Origin: Candidatus Bathyarchaeota archaeon
Lineage (GTDB): Archaea > Thermoproteota > Bathyarchaeia > Bathyarchaeales > DTEX01
Assembly: GCA_003601835.1 (NCBI GenBank)
Contig: PIYB01000003.1
Location: forward strand, 1 to 43,310
Direction of reading: 5' to 3'
DNA: 43,310 nt
Below, in pieces: positions 8,419-17,955 of this stretch (its first letter is position 1; each line of letters starts with the position of its first letter). The notes beneath the pieces were generated by a model that was not told the origin of the DNA, did no database searches, and worked only from the letters and a program-made list of their open reading frames with translations. The translations under genes were made by a program, and so were the position numbers.

Positions 8419-9483
8419 TTGAGCTTGAATCTTCACCGGATGCAGCTCCCCCGAGAGATAATAGTGGGAAACGGAAGCTTAAACTTGGTGGGTGACGTCT
8501 GCGAGAACTTGGGGTTCTCGAAAAGCGCTTTGATAATCACAGGCCCAAAAACCAAGCAGATTGCCGGGCAGAAGGTTGCCGATTTACTGTTAGATGAAGG
8601 CTTAGAAGTTAACCTGCACGTGATTTCTTCCAACGCTTCGATGCTTAGCGACGTAAAACATTGCGAAAAAATTATCGGTAAACTGAAGCCGCAGGTGGTT
8701 TTCGGGGTTGGAGGGGGAACAAAGATCGACATTGCTAAGCTGAGCTCCGCTCGTCGAGGTGTACCTTTCATCAGCATTCCTACTTCCGCTTCACATGACG
8801 GTATGGCAAGCCCGTTCGCATCCATAAAAGGGTTGAACAGACCCTACTCGGTTAAAGCTCAGTCACCGATGGCCGTAATAGCCGACACAGACATCATAAT
8901 CAAAGTTCCTTACCGTTTCATCGCAAGCGGATGCGGAGACGTAATATCAAAGTTCACCTCCACACGTGACTGGAAGCTTGCCCACGAAAAACGAAAAGAA
9001 TACTACGCTCAGTATACAGCCAGCTTAGCTCTCATGAGCGCTCAACACATCGTTGAAAACGTGCATTTAATCAAACCCGGCTCCGAAGCCGGCTTAAGAG
9101 TTCTCCTAGAAGCCCTTGTAAGCTGTGGCGTAGCGATGTGCATAGGAGGAACGAGCAAGCCATGCAGCGGTTCTGAACATCTTTTCAGCCATGCGTTGGA
9201 TCTAATCGCGCCAAAGCCTGCTCTTCATGGGGAACAATGCGGTTTGGGAACTATTATGATGGCGTCCCTTCACGGGATGAATTGGCAGATCATACGGGAG
9301 ACCTTGCGGAGAGTTAAAGCTCCAGTTACAGCTGAAGAAGCAGGAATAGCCAAGGAACATGTTGTTAAGGCTTTGGTGAAGGCGCCGGATATCAGGCCTG
9401 AAAGGTACACAATCCTCAGTGAGAAACGGCTTAACCGTAAAACTGCGTATGAATTAGCTCGGTTAACCGGCGTGGTGGACTGA
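8419..9483 (+). CDS. egsA: sn-Glycerol-1-phosphate dehydrogenase
   Basis: 354 residues. It reduces DHAP to sn-glycerol-1-phosphate, the stereospecific backbone of archaeal lipids. The NAD(P) site is GVGGGTKIDIAK (about residues 96-107). Zn ligands are visible in SASHDGMASPFASIKG, SEHLFSHALD and ALHGEQCG. The start is TTG 8419, followed by SLNLHRMQLPREIIVG, and GAGAGG precedes it at a suitable distance. It is followed 6 bases later by a phosphodiesterase gene, so the two may be co-transcribed. Confidence 0.96.
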   Translation: MSLNLHRMQLPREIIVGNGSLNLVGDVCENLGFSKSALIITGPKTKQIAGQKVADLLLDEGLEVNLHVISSNASMLSDVKHCEKIIGKLKPQVVFGVGGGTKIDIAKLSSARRGVPFISIPTSASHDGMASPFASIKGLNRPYSVKAQSPMAVIADTDIIIKVPYRFIASGCGDVISKFTSTRDWKLAHEKRKEYYAQYTASLALMSAQHIVENVHLIKPGSEAGLRVLLEALVSCGVAMCIGGTSKPCSGSEHLFSHALDLIAPKPALHGEQCGLGTIMMASLHGMNWQIIRETLRRVKAPVTAEEAGIAKEHVVKALVKAPDIRPERYTILSEKRLNRKTAYELARLTGVVD

Positions 9484-9489
9484 AACAAA

Positions 9490-10368
9490 ATGAACACGTC
9501 AACCGGCATATTAAGAGAAGACAAAGAATCTACGTTTCCATCTTATTCTGTCGTGTTGTTTGTTGTGGACGGTCTCAGACCTGACGGTATAGAGGAATCT
9601 TCGACACCTCAAATTGACGGTTTGATGAAAAACGGGGCGCACACGTTTAAGGCTCGAACAGTTATGCCTTCAATCACCTTGCCCTGCATAGCATCGATGT
9701 TTCTGGGAACGGAGCCTGAACACCATGGAATAACCACAAACACGTGGGTTCCTATGGCTCGACGCATCCCAAGCGTAATCGACATCATACATTCAGCAGG
9801 AAAAACTTGTGCTTCATTTTACAATTGGGAACCACTCCGCGACCTGTCAATACCCGGGTCGCTGGATGCAGCTGTCTTCCGAAGAAACTGCGATGCTCCT
9901 CAAGGCGACCGTGAGATAGCAGACGCGGCTGCACAATACCTGTCAAACAATAATGTGTCCTTTGTTTTTGTCTATCTTGGCTACACGGATGCTGCTGGAC
10001 ATGCCCACGGATGGATGAGCGAAACTTATCTGGAAGCCGTGGAGAACGCAGATGCCGCAATTGAAAAGGTGATTGACACTTTGAAGAACAAGGGACGTCT
10101 AGAAGACACGTTCCTTATTGTTACGAGCGACCATGGAGGACACGAAAGTACGCATGGCACCGATCTGCCTGAAGATCTGATCGTCCCTTGGATCATCAGC
10201 GGACCGGGAATACCATCCGGTCTCACGTTAGAAGATGATGTTCACATTATAGATACTGCTCCTACTGTCGCCGCTTTGTTGGAAGTTGAGATTTCGAAAC
10301 AGTGGACAGGACGGGTCATAAGCGGATTAGTCCAGCCTGCTCGGAACATACCGACAGTTAACCGATAA
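9490..10368 (+). CDS. Type I phosphodiesterase/nucleotide pyrophosphatase family (alkaline phosphatase superfamily)
   Basis: 292 residues. Metal and nucleophile motifs of the superfamily are present: VVDGLRPDG (first Asp), the nucleophilic Thr in VMPSITLPC, YTDAAGHAHG (Asp and His), TSDHGGHE, and the late His in STHGTDLPED. There is no signal peptide, so it is cytoplasmic. It lies immediately after the glycerol-1-phosphate dehydrogenase gene, and a role in hydrolysing a phosphodiester or phosphonate-type metabolite is plausible. The substrate cannot be assigned. Confidence 0.85.
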   Translation: MNTSTGILREDKESTFPSYSVVLFVVDGLRPDGIEESSTPQIDGLMKNGAHTFKARTVMPSITLPCIASMFLGTEPEHHGITTNTWVPMARRIPSVIDIIHSAGKTCASFYNWEPLRDLSIPGSLDAAVFRRNCDAPQGDREIADAAAQYLSNNNVSFVFVYLGYTDAAGHAHGWMSETYLEAVENADAAIEKVIDTLKNKGRLEDTFLIVTSDHGGHESTHGTDLPEDLIVPWIISGPGIPSGLTLEDDVHIIDTAPTVAALLEVEISKQWTGRVISGLVQPARNIPTVNR

Positions 10369-10461
10369 TGTCGGCAGTTAACACAAAAGCGAATGAACCT
10401 ATTCTTTATTCTTGGCAGAATATCTTCTTAACAGAAGAGAAAGAGCGACGGTGAGTAACAT

Positions 10462-11915
10462 ATGAGCGGGGAAGTTGAACGTTGGGGAATCTTCGAGGCT
10501 ACACTGGAAGGACCTGAGAAAGGGAACCCCTTCGTTGACGTGAAGTTGGGCGCCGAGTTTAGGAACAAAAACAGGGTTGTCGCGGTTGATGGTTTCTATG
10601 ATGGAAACGGCGTATACAAGGTTCGTTTATGCCAGACACACCGGGGTTATGGACTTTCGTCACCCGGAGCAACTCTCATAAATTGGACGGAGTAACCGGT
10701 CAATTCATATGTACTGAACCGTCACCGGGGAACCATGGACCTGTAAGGGTGAGAAACACGTATCATTTTGCATATGAAGATGGCACGCCTTACTTTCCTG
10801 TGGGAACAACGTGTTACGCTTGGATTCATCAGGGAGAAGAACTTGAAAAACAGACTTTGGAAACCTTGAAAAAGACGCCGTTCAACAAACTCCGCTTTTG
10901 CGTTTTTCCGAAACATTACCTTTTCAACGAGAATGAGCCGGTTTATCATCCGTTTGAGGGAAGCCTTTCCGAAGGATGGGATTTCAGCCGGTTCAACACA
11001 AGGTTCTTCCAACATCTTGAACAGAGAGTAGGCGATCTGCTTGAGATGGGAATAGAAGCAGACATCATATTGTTTCATCCTTATGACCGGTGGGGATACG
11101 CTACTATGGATGCAGCGGTTGATGAAAGGTATCTACGGTATGTTGTGGCTCGGCTTGCTGCTTACCGAAATGTTTGGTGGTCTCTAGCGAACGAGTACGA
11201 CTTTATGTCGGCTAAAACGATGGACGATTGGGACCGGTTCTTCCGCATCGTGCAAGAAAGCGACCCCTACAACCATTTACGGTCCATCCATAACGGCAAA
11301 AGGTTCTACGACCACAGCAAACCGTGGGTTACACATGTGAGCATACAGCATCAGCGCATGGACTTTTCGGATATAGCTAAATGGCGGAAACAGTTCAAGA
11401 AACCAATAGTTATCGACGAATGCGGATACGAGGGTAACGCCCCTTACGGCTGGGGAAACCTGCCGCCGCAGGAACTGGTTCGGCGCCATTGGGAAGGGTT
11501 GTCGAGGGGGGCATACGTTGGGCATGGAGAAACCTATCTGCATCCTAAAGATGTGCTCTGGTGGTCGAAAGGAGGGGTCTTGTATAGAAAAAGCCCTGAG
11601 AGAATAGCGTTCATGCGACGAATACTAGAAGAGGGATCTGCTGAAGGATTAGAACCGATTGATTTTGGATACGACGTAGCCTGCGCGGGGAGAAAAGATG
11701 AGTATTACTTGGTCTACTTCGGGGTTCATCAACCTGCACTTCGGTCTTTAAACCTCCCAGAAGGACACAAATATAATATCGATGTAATCCATACTTGGGG
11801 TATGATGATTAACACTCTTGAAGGAACATTCCAAGGAAAAGTTGAAATCAAGCTTCCAGGCAAACCTTACATAGCGCTGCGAATCCGAAGCGCGAAGGAA
11901 AAGCCTCCTGACTGA
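10462..11915 (+). pseudogene. DUF5060/DUF4038-type glycoside hydrolase-like protein with a one-base frameshift
   Basis: The 5' frame (10462 to about 10627) encodes a DUF5060 beta-sandwich start: VERWGIFEATLEGPEKGNPF and [16 protein letters not shown]. The 3' frame resumes at 10629 with [15 protein letters not shown]. The expected family run is VRFMPDTPG. Adding one T to the run at 10627-10629 joins the two frames exactly, giving one protein of about 484 residues. The 3' part is a TIM barrel ([36 protein letters not shown] with the probable catalytic Glu). It would hydrolyse a polysaccharide or glycoside; no signal peptide is visible. A real frameshift and a homopolymer sequencing error are both possible. 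Confidence 0.85.
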
Positions 11916-12021
11916 TTGCTAACCGAAAAAAATCTTGCCGGCAACTCATCCTTGTGCATGCAAATGCCGAATCGTTTAATCAAGACGCCTTGAAAGATCA
12001 TCATTTCAGAGGAAGAATTCC

Positions 12022-12471
12022 TTGAAAAAACGGATCGTTACACTTGTAGGGAAAGGACAAGCCAAACCGGGAACCGTTTTCATTCATAGAGGACCCGGTC
12101 TAAAATGCAATGATTGCAAATATGCTCAGGTCTGTGTTAAAAACGTGGAATCCGGCCGGGTCTACAAGGTCGTCAAAACACGCAACAAGACTCTGCCTTG
12201 CAGCCAGTATGAGATGGAGATGAAGGTTGTTGAAGTGGTTGACGCTGAGATCCAGTCTTCACTACCTGCTAAACAAGCCATTCCCGGCGCTATTGTGACC
12301 TTTCAAACACCAGAATGTGAAGAGGAAGAATGTGAAAACTACGAAATCTGTTTTCCCGTCGGCTTGAAACCGGGAGATCGATGTGAAGTGCTGGAGGTCA
12401 CTGGGAATCTTCAGTGTCCTGAGAAGTTTCCTCGGAAGAAGGTTGTTCTTCGACTGGCTCCGGCCTGCTGA
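12022..12471 (+). CDS. UPF0179 family protein
   Basis: 149 residues, start TTG 12022 with GAGGAAG upstream. It matches the archaeal UPF0179 family: an N-terminal ITLVG-type strand, then two cysteine clusters (CNDCKYAQVC, and the ECEEEECENYEIC region with later RCEVLE and LQCPEKF). The cysteines suggest a metal or Fe-S site. Function is unknown. The last 74 bases overlap the 3' end of the convergent FKBP gene. Confidence 0.85.
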   Translation: MKKRIVTLVGKGQAKPGTVFIHRGPGLKCNDCKYAQVCVKNVESGRVYKVVKTRNKTLPCSQYEMEMKVVEVVDAEIQSSLPAKQAIPGAIVTFQTPECEEEECENYEICFPVGLKPGDRCEVLEVTGNLQCPEKFPRKKVVLRLAPAC

Positions 12472-13144
12472 ATTTCTCCACGAATGTTACGGTCTTGATT
12501 TTTGGGAAGAACTTCTGAACATCAAGGAAGATGCCTCTTTTCGCTATTTGCAGACCTTCTATGTAGAAGGCTTCCTCAGGTATTTCCACGTTGAGAGCAT
12601 CCTTTGTTATTTTGACGAAAAACTTCTCCACTTCAACCTGCGGTATCCTTCGATGTATCAGAGCCGTAATCTTCTCTTTAACGGTTTTCAGCTTCTTCTG
12701 CACGGTGACCTCGTAAACCAAGGTTTTTCCAGCCAAAGGCGGGTTAAAGTCCAAAAGAACCCTGCCCGATCCTACGGTTCTAACCGTGGCTAGCCGCCCG
12801 TCAACCTCAACCCTCATTCCTATCTGGGGGGTTATTCCTTTAGAAGTTAGTTTTCTTAACGGGTATAACCTGATTTTCTCAGGATCACGATTACCGAAAG
12901 CCTTTTCAGGAGGGATCTCGATTTTCTCGGTCTTTTTTAGCTGAAGGTTTGGCAATGCTTCATCGAGAGCTTTCAGAACCCATCCTTCTCCCACGGCGAC
13001 CAGAATAGGTTCGTAGAGACTGCCTTCTTTGTAGATGCCCGCTTCTTTTGCTACTTCTTCAATTGTGGTGTCAAAGGTTTCTCCAGTTTCGGATACTTTT
13101 GCCACATAATCAACCAGTATTAGGTCACCTTTCTTGAACGGCAT
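12398..13144 (-). CDS. FKBP-type peptidyl-prolyl cis-trans isomerase, long archaeal type
   Basis: 248 residues. The FKBP fold begins GDLILVDYVAKVSETGETFDTT and includes the inserted-in-flap chaperone region (IEIPPEKAFGNRDPEKIRLYP) and DFNPPLAGKTLVYEVTV. A C-terminal extension domain (about residues 150-225) and an acidic Ser/Glu tail follow. It catalyses prolyl isomerisation and acts as a folding chaperone in the cytoplasm. GAGGT precedes the ATG, and TTTAAAC at about 13190 is a possible TATA box. The acidic tail is encoded antisense to the UPF0179 C-terminus. Confidence 0.93.
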   Translation of the reverse strand: MPFKKGDLILVDYVAKVSETGETFDTTIEEVAKEAGIYKEGSLYEPILVAVGEGWVLKALDEALPNLQLKKTEKIEIPPEKAFGNRDPEKIRLYPLRKLTSKGITPQIGMRVEVDGRLATVRTVGSGRVLLDFNPPLAGKTLVYEVTVQKKLKTVKEKITALIHRRIPQVEVEKFFVKITKDALNVEIPEEAFYIEGLQIAKRGIFLDVQKFFPKIKTVTFVEKFSRPEPVEEQPSSEETSQDTEDSQ

Positions 13145-13448
13145 GAATTCATACCTCGCAAGAGCTAAATTTGTTCATCATCATAAACCGTTTAAACAGA
13201 CGGATACGCGTTAACATTGGTTTCACTTACGACACTTATCCAGTTGCGTTGTCTAGTGAAAAACAAGTTCAACGTATATATGGATTACGGAACCGACCAT
13301 GTTTTCAAGTGCACTCAAACATGTGCATATTCAATTAAAAACGGGGACAACAATCGCCCCCGTGAATGTAGCTTCAGGACAAGAATGTTGATAAGGAAGA
13401 GATTTTTCAAGATTGCTAGTTAGCAGAGCGAAGTCAAGGTGATGCCGT
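13145..13448. other. Intergenic region with a GC-rich hairpin
   Basis: About 300 bases between divergent FKBP and Lon-like genes. A hairpin with arms ACGGGG (13341-13346) and CCCCGT (13358-13363) and an 11-nt loop lies in an otherwise AT-rich stretch. A 68-codon open frame (13217-13423) covers it but has no recognisable sequence or ribosome binding site. The hairpin could belong to the 5' leader of the protease mRNA or to a small RNA. Confidence 0.35.
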
Positions 13449-14348
13449 GTGGAGGAGAGTTCACGTGGAAACCCTTTTGTGAAGCTGTTGGCTTTGAGCT
13501 TAGTTATCAATGTCCTGTTCGGGTTTCTAGCATGCTACGCCTTGTGGCAGTGGTCAAATCTAACCGTTCAGTTTAGGGATCTTTCAGCTTCTTATGTGAA
13601 CCTGAAGCAGCAGATGAACTTGACAAGAACCCAGCTCGAGTACTATAAGCGACAGGCAGAATATTATTCAGGTCTTATGGCGTCCGGTAACGCTTCAGTC
13701 GGCGTCATAGGTCACACAACGGTTCCCATAGTAGCAGTGCAGTCCATTCAGAAGGGTTTTCATGTTGAGTACAAAGGGGTCGTTATGTTAGCTGATGTTG
13801 AACTAAGAGCGGGAAGCGGAAGAGTTCTAGTCAACACAGTCCCTAAAATAGGAATAGACATTCAAACAAGCGTCAGAACAGGCGTGAAAGTCGCCGAGGA
13901 AATAACGGGCGTGTCTCTTGGAAAAACAGATGTCATACTCACCATAAAGGCAAGCCAGAACGTGGAGATTGTGGACGGCCCTAGCGCAGGCGCAGCCATA
14001 ACGGTCGCCTTAATAGCGACAATAAGACACCAAAGTCTCAGCAAAGACATCTACATGACCGGCACCATAAACAGCGACGGTTCAATAGGAACCGTAGGAG
14101 GCATTCTAGAAAAGGCTCTAGCAGCAGCTCAAAACGGTTCAAAATATTTCTTTGTGCCCAAAGGACAGGCCAATATCGTTGTTTATGTGCCCAAGGAAAG
14201 CCATCCTTTACCGGGATGGACTGTCATTACATACGAACAAAAACTTGTGAACCTTCAAACCTATCTCAAAGAACGAGGATATTCAGTTAACGTTGTCGAG
14301 GTGGGAACAATCGAAGAAGCTTACTCATTATTCTCCAACCGAGATTAG
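13449..14348 (+). CDS. Membrane-anchored Lon-like serine protease (S16)
   Basis: 299 residues, start GTG 13449. One N-terminal membrane segment (about residues 11-30, ALSLVINVLFGFLACYALWQ) is followed by a coiled-coil stretch. The S16 Lon catalytic domain follows: DGPSAGAAITVALIA contains the catalytic Ser, and the Lys lies further on in the region of ILEKALAAAQNG. There is no AAA+ domain, so this is not the complete archaeal LonB. It belongs to stand-alone Lon-like proteases with an outer-facing or cytoplasmic catalytic domain; topology is not determined. It has its own upstream region and no obvious operon partner. Confidence 0.85.
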   Translation: MEESSRGNPFVKLLALSLVINVLFGFLACYALWQWSNLTVQFRDLSASYVNLKQQMNLTRTQLEYYKRQAEYYSGLMASGNASVGVIGHTTVPIVAVQSIQKGFHVEYKGVVMLADVELRAGSGRVLVNTVPKIGIDIQTSVRTGVKVAEEITGVSLGKTDVILTIKASQNVEIVDGPSAGAAITVALIATIRHQSLSKDIYMTGTINSDGSIGTVGGILEKALAAAQNGSKYFFVPKGQANIVVYVPKESHPLPGWTVITYEQKLVNLQTYLKERGYSVNVVEVGTIEEAYSLFSNRD

Positions 14349-14423
14349 AAACATCCAATCAAAATGTACACACCGCTCGGCGACCCTTTTCATCATCATG
14401 CAGCATCCACAGACAGCTTGCAA

Positions 14424-15083
14424 TTACAGCAAACTGAATTCTACTTTGATGTCGTCGCCGAACGTAGCTTTGGCATAGTTCCAGTGTCTCGCGGAACCGG
14501 GGTTGACTAGTATTGTGCCGTTGATGCGGTCTTCTCCTTTCGCCTCGTGAATGTGCCCGCAAAAAACGACAGAAGGCTTCCGTTCCTCAATGAACCTGCG
14601 AACGCTTCTGCTGCCAACATGATGTCCGAGAAAAACCTTGTCCAGTTTCGTGTTGAAAGGAGGGGCATGCGAGACCAGAACAGACCAGCGGTCAAATGAC
14701 AAGTTGTCTGCAGCCTTGTTTAACGTGTTCATAATCTTTTCTTCAGTCATCTCGAACGGGGTGCTGAAAGGTGTCGGCGGACTTCCTCCGACGCCTAGGA
14801 ACCTCAAATCGCCGTATGCAACGTTTTTCCCGTGGATGCATCGGGCGCCTTCCACATCTACGCCGGTTAGGGAAGGCGGGTCGCAGTTGCCTGGGACGAA
14901 GAGAACGGGTATTCTAAGCCCTGTAAGCAAAGACAGGAGGTTTTTTGCTTCTTGTAGGCTGCCGAAATGCGTTATGTCACCGCAGATAACCATAACATCC
15001 ACGTGTTCTTCCTCAGCTTTCAAAGCGAAGGCTTCGAAAGCCTCCTTGTTTCCATGAAAATCGGTGCCCACGAGAACCTTCAT
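14424..15083 (-). CDS. Calcineurin-like metallophosphoesterase
   Basis: 219 residues. The five metallophosphoesterase motifs are in order: GTDFHGN, VICGDITHFG, VPGNCD, LVSHAPP and FCGHIHE. It is the compact single-domain form that usually hydrolyses phosphodiesters or phosphomonoesters, and lacks the capping domain of Mre11. It lies 27 bases downstream of herA on the same strand, last in a nurA-herA-phosphoesterase row. That position invites a DNA-repair role, but the sequence is closer to general phosphoesterases than to Mre11. Confidence 0.85.
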   Translation of the reverse strand: MKVLVGTDFHGNKEAFEAFALKAEEEHVDVMVICGDITHFGSLQEAKNLLSLLTGLRIPVLFVPGNCDPPSLTGVDVEGARCIHGKNVAYGDLRFLGVGGSPPTPFSTPFEMTEEKIMNTLNKAADNLSFDRWSVLVSHAPPFNTKLDKVFLGHHVGSRSVRRFIEERKPSVVFCGHIHEAKGEDRINGTILVNPGSARHWNYAKATFGDDIKVEFSLL

Positions 15084-15110
15084 GGGTGTGCATCCCCTAG
15101 AATCTGAGCG

Positions 15111-16673
15111 TTATGATTCCATAAGGTGAAGCGGCAACCCTGAGGACCTTTTATTTTTTGGTCCCGCGTTTTGCTCCATCTTTTCCCACGCGCTTTTCGC
15201 GAATGCAACGGCTTTCTGTGGGTATTCTTCAACTTCGATCTCAGCTATGATGGGGAAGGGTGTTGGAACAGCAAGTCCCCACAACATCGCTTCGTGGTCA
15301 GCCAATCCGGGAAGGTAGTCTTTGAGCCTTTCGGAGCCGTATTCAGTGTACTGTAGGATAGCGTCTTGGTCGTTTCCGCTTTTCAGCCTGAAGCAGGCTA
15401 CGGAGTTACATTGGGATATTGTGCTTTTCAGAACATAGGCTGGCCTCTGGGTCATGAGGATTAAGCCAACGTTGTATCCTCCGGCTTGGCTTGCTGTTTC
15501 AATCATTGAGGCTTTCACTTGGGATTGAGCGCTTGACTCCCGCATCTCCACGCCTCTTTCCGGAGCGAAGTATTGGGCTTCTTCGATGGCGATGATGCAT
15601 GCAAAGTCGCCGTAATCCTTCCTCTCCATGGCATAGTTTCTCACATGGTCCAGAACGTACTTTGCTGTTCTCTGCTGGGCTTCGATGTCGGCGTCAACTG
15701 AGAAATCGAGAATTAACGCAAAGTTGTTCTTTATCTCGTTTATCACATCCAGCGGCTTGGATTCTTTGTCGATGAACGCTCCCTTGTTTTCCAAGAACCA
15801 ATTGATGCTTGCAAGAGCCTTCTTTTTACTGGTTTCAGTTTTGTAGACAACGCCTTGTTCAAGTATTTCCCCAACTTTTTCAAGGATGTTATCCCGGTTG
15901 ACTGGGGTGTCTTCGGACTGCAATGAACGTACGGCTTCGATGACAAGATTTCTTTCCTTCCCTTTCAGGTCAAGCTTGTCAGCGATGGTCTTTGGGTCGG
16001 ATATGCCTGGTGTAAACTTGGTGTAAGGAAGCATGTTGGCGCCGTATCTTCTAAGCCCGTTGTATTCTCCTCTTATGTCGAAGATGACAAAATGAGGTCT
16101 CGGCTTCAGACGTGACGCTTTCGCCACAAGGTTTATGATGAAGCTTGATTTTCCGGACCTCGTCATGCCCGCCACGAACATGTGTCCTTTCGCAACGGCG
16201 TTCAAGTCAATATACACCGGTATGTTTGTCCCACGCGCCTTCCCTATCTCAAGCATAAGCGCGTCGCTTTCCATTTTTTCCGGAATGAAAAAACGACGTA
16301 AAGCGTCTTCATTCGGTTCATAGACGTAATCCCACGGTGACGGAGCCATCTCCATCATCCGCCACCTCCCTTTCTCATCATAATAGCCGAGGATCTCAGC
16401 GTATGCAATCGTGTATTCCAGACGTTTTCCGTAGTCTGCTCTTCTTCCCTTTTTCCCGGCTAATGGACCGGTTCGTCCCGTAATCATCTCAGGATTGTAT
16501 GGTTGTGTTCGGAAGGTTCGAACAAGAACCTGGGTACCGGGTTTAACCGGGTGGTCGATAAAATAGAAGTGGTTAACCTTAACCCTAGCGTCTTCCATCA
16601 CAACGAATCTCAGGAAATCGTGGGTGCAGCCGGACAAAGCGTAACCCACAGGAGTAGCGTCCAGTTCGGACAT
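15111..16673 (-). CDS. herA: HerA-type DNA translocase ATPase
   Basis: 520 residues. An N-terminal HAS-barrel-like region is followed by a FtsK/HerA ATPase core. Walker A is GMTRSGKSS at 169-177 and Walker B CIIAIEEAQ at 359-367. The sensor region ILMTQRPAYVLKSTISQCNS and the arginine-containing GNDQDAI follow. HerA hexamers drive DNA end resection with the nuclease NurA, and nurA is directly upstream (13 bases). The protein would act on double-strand break ends, normally with Mre11-Rad50, which is not encoded nearby here. Confidence 0.92.
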   Translation of the reverse strand: MSELDATPVGYALSGCTHDFLRFVVMEDARVKVNHFYFIDHPVKPGTQVLVRTFRTQPYNPEMITGRTGPLAGKKGRRADYGKRLEYTIAYAEILGYYDEKGRWRMMEMAPSPWDYVYEPNEDALRRFFIPEKMESDALMLEIGKARGTNIPVYIDLNAVAKGHMFVAGMTRSGKSSFIINLVAKASRLKPRPHFVIFDIRGEYNGLRRYGANMLPYTKFTPGISDPKTIADKLDLKGKERNLVIEAVRSLQSEDTPVNRDNILEKVGEILEQGVVYKTETSKKKALASINWFLENKGAFIDKESKPLDVINEIKNNFALILDFSVDADIEAQQRTAKYVLDHVRNYAMERKDYGDFACIIAIEEAQYFAPERGVEMRESSAQSQVKASMIETASQAGGYNVGLILMTQRPAYVLKSTISQCNSVACFRLKSGNDQDAILQYTEYGSERLKDYLPGLADHEAMLWGLAVPTPFPIIAEIEVEEYPQKAVAFAKSAWEKMEQNAGPKNKRSSGLPLHLMES

Positions 16674-16686
16674 TTATTACACCTCT

Positions 16687-17877
16687 CTATTCTCCGGATG
16701 AAATGCTAGATAAGTATTCCCCGTCATTGATCGCCCAAGGTTCTCCGTGTTGCAGAGCTAGAAGCCTTAGGTCTTGCATGTCCATCTCGCCTTTTCTGAC
16801 AAGGTCTAACGCCTTAGAGTATATCATTAAGGTCCGGATGTTAGAGACGCTTGTTGTCACCTTAGTTAGACGGTCAGCCTCGTTAAGCGCAAAGGGCATT
16901 CCATTCGCCTCTTCAGAGGTTGTAAACAAAACCGTTCCAATCTCCTCTAAACGGTCAAGACAGTATTCAGGAAGCTCAAGCCGGAAAGGAGTGGTTAACC
17001 CGGTTCTAATGTAAGAAGAATAAAAGTTTGTGATTTTAGGAATTTCATGGCTTGGCACACCAAATTCTTCGGCTTTTTTCCGGTAGTTGTTAATGACATA
17101 ACCCCTCGTAGGTTTATGTTCTGGTTCAGTGCATTCTCCAAGATTGAGAACCAAGTCCATAAGAGCCGTGTCCCTCATCTTAGGATCACCGAACTTTCTG
17201 CAGAGATGGTTGACCCTCGTTCTCTTGGCGAATCCGACAATCGGGATATCCCTCATGTAACAGGTGTTAAGCAGGCTCACAGCGGCTCTTAAGGTATCTC
17301 TTGAATCTTTGCGGTAGTCACCTGTTGAACCCTGGATGGGCAGTAGCCAAAAGTGCATAGCTAAAGTGCCGTCGAACACAACGAGCTTTGGTTCCCACCG
17401 CTCTACTGCTTCCTCAGTGATCTCATACTGTATCTTAGCAGCCAAGAGGGACTCTCTTTCTTTTGTTCTAAATTCATCGGTCCAGACGGCGGGTTCTCCA
17501 GCTTTGAAAACAGGTTCACCGATAATTTTCCATCCTTCAGCTGCAACCGCCGCGGAAGCATAAAGCGGCAGGTATGCTGATCTCAGGTCCACGCCGTTGT
17601 TGCCTGCGTCAGAAGCTACAACACGGATTCCTGCTGCTTTCTCGTCGTACCTAAGCTTTATGATCTTTATCTGTCCACGGATTTTTCGCATCATCTTCTT
17701 TCGACGTTGGTTGTACACCTTCAACTGTTGGACGATCATGTCCGTTCCATCATCGATAAGCCTCTGATACAGGTCGGAGTGAAGCGTTTCAGGCTCAGGG
17801 CCGGCAAACAGGGAGAAGAATCGTTCCCGAAATTCCGGCGGCATTTCCTCTAATGTTCTTCTTCTTGTTTTACTCAA
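16687..17877 (-). CDS. nurA: NurA 5'-3' nuclease
   Basis: 396 residues, start TTG 17877. The NurA domain has the catalytic Asp in VVASDAGNNGVDL (about residue 90), KLVVFDGTLAMHF as second acidic motif, and VGFAKRTRVNHL near the middle. NurA is the nuclease partner of HerA in end resection, and the gene order nurA-herA supports the assignment. A TATA-like ATTTAAAC at 17914-17921 lies about 38 bases before the start, so the operon probably starts here with a short leader. Confidence 0.9.
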   Translation of the reverse strand: MSKTRRRTLEEMPPEFRERFFSLFAGPEPETLHSDLYQRLIDDGTDMIVQQLKVYNQRRKKMMRKIRGQIKIIKLRYDEKAAGIRVVASDAGNNGVDLRSAYLPLYASAAVAAEGWKIIGEPVFKAGEPAVWTDEFRTKERESLLAAKIQYEITEEAVERWEPKLVVFDGTLAMHFWLLPIQGSTGDYRKDSRDTLRAAVSLLNTCYMRDIPIVGFAKRTRVNHLCRKFGDPKMRDTALMDLVLNLGECTEPEHKPTRGYVINNYRKKAEEFGVPSHEIPKITNFYSSYIRTGLTTPFRLELPEYCLDRLEEIGTVLFTTSEEANGMPFALNEADRLTKVTTSVSNIRTLMIYSKALDLVRKGEMDMQDLRLLALQHGEPWAINDGEYLSSISSGE

Positions 17878-17955
17878 ACAACAGGTCCCTCATAATAGCA
17901 AAGGGACAGAACCATTTAAACTTACATAATTCAGAAAAACCGGGAAGACTGGAAT

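Noticed and set aside
10624-10632. An intron at the glycoside hydrolase frameshift
   Set aside because: One missing T restores the consensus; nothing is inserted.
13217-13423. 68-codon small gene upstream of the Lon-like protease
   Set aside because: No ribosome binding site, no recognisable sequence, and it contains a hairpin; more likely leader or spacer.
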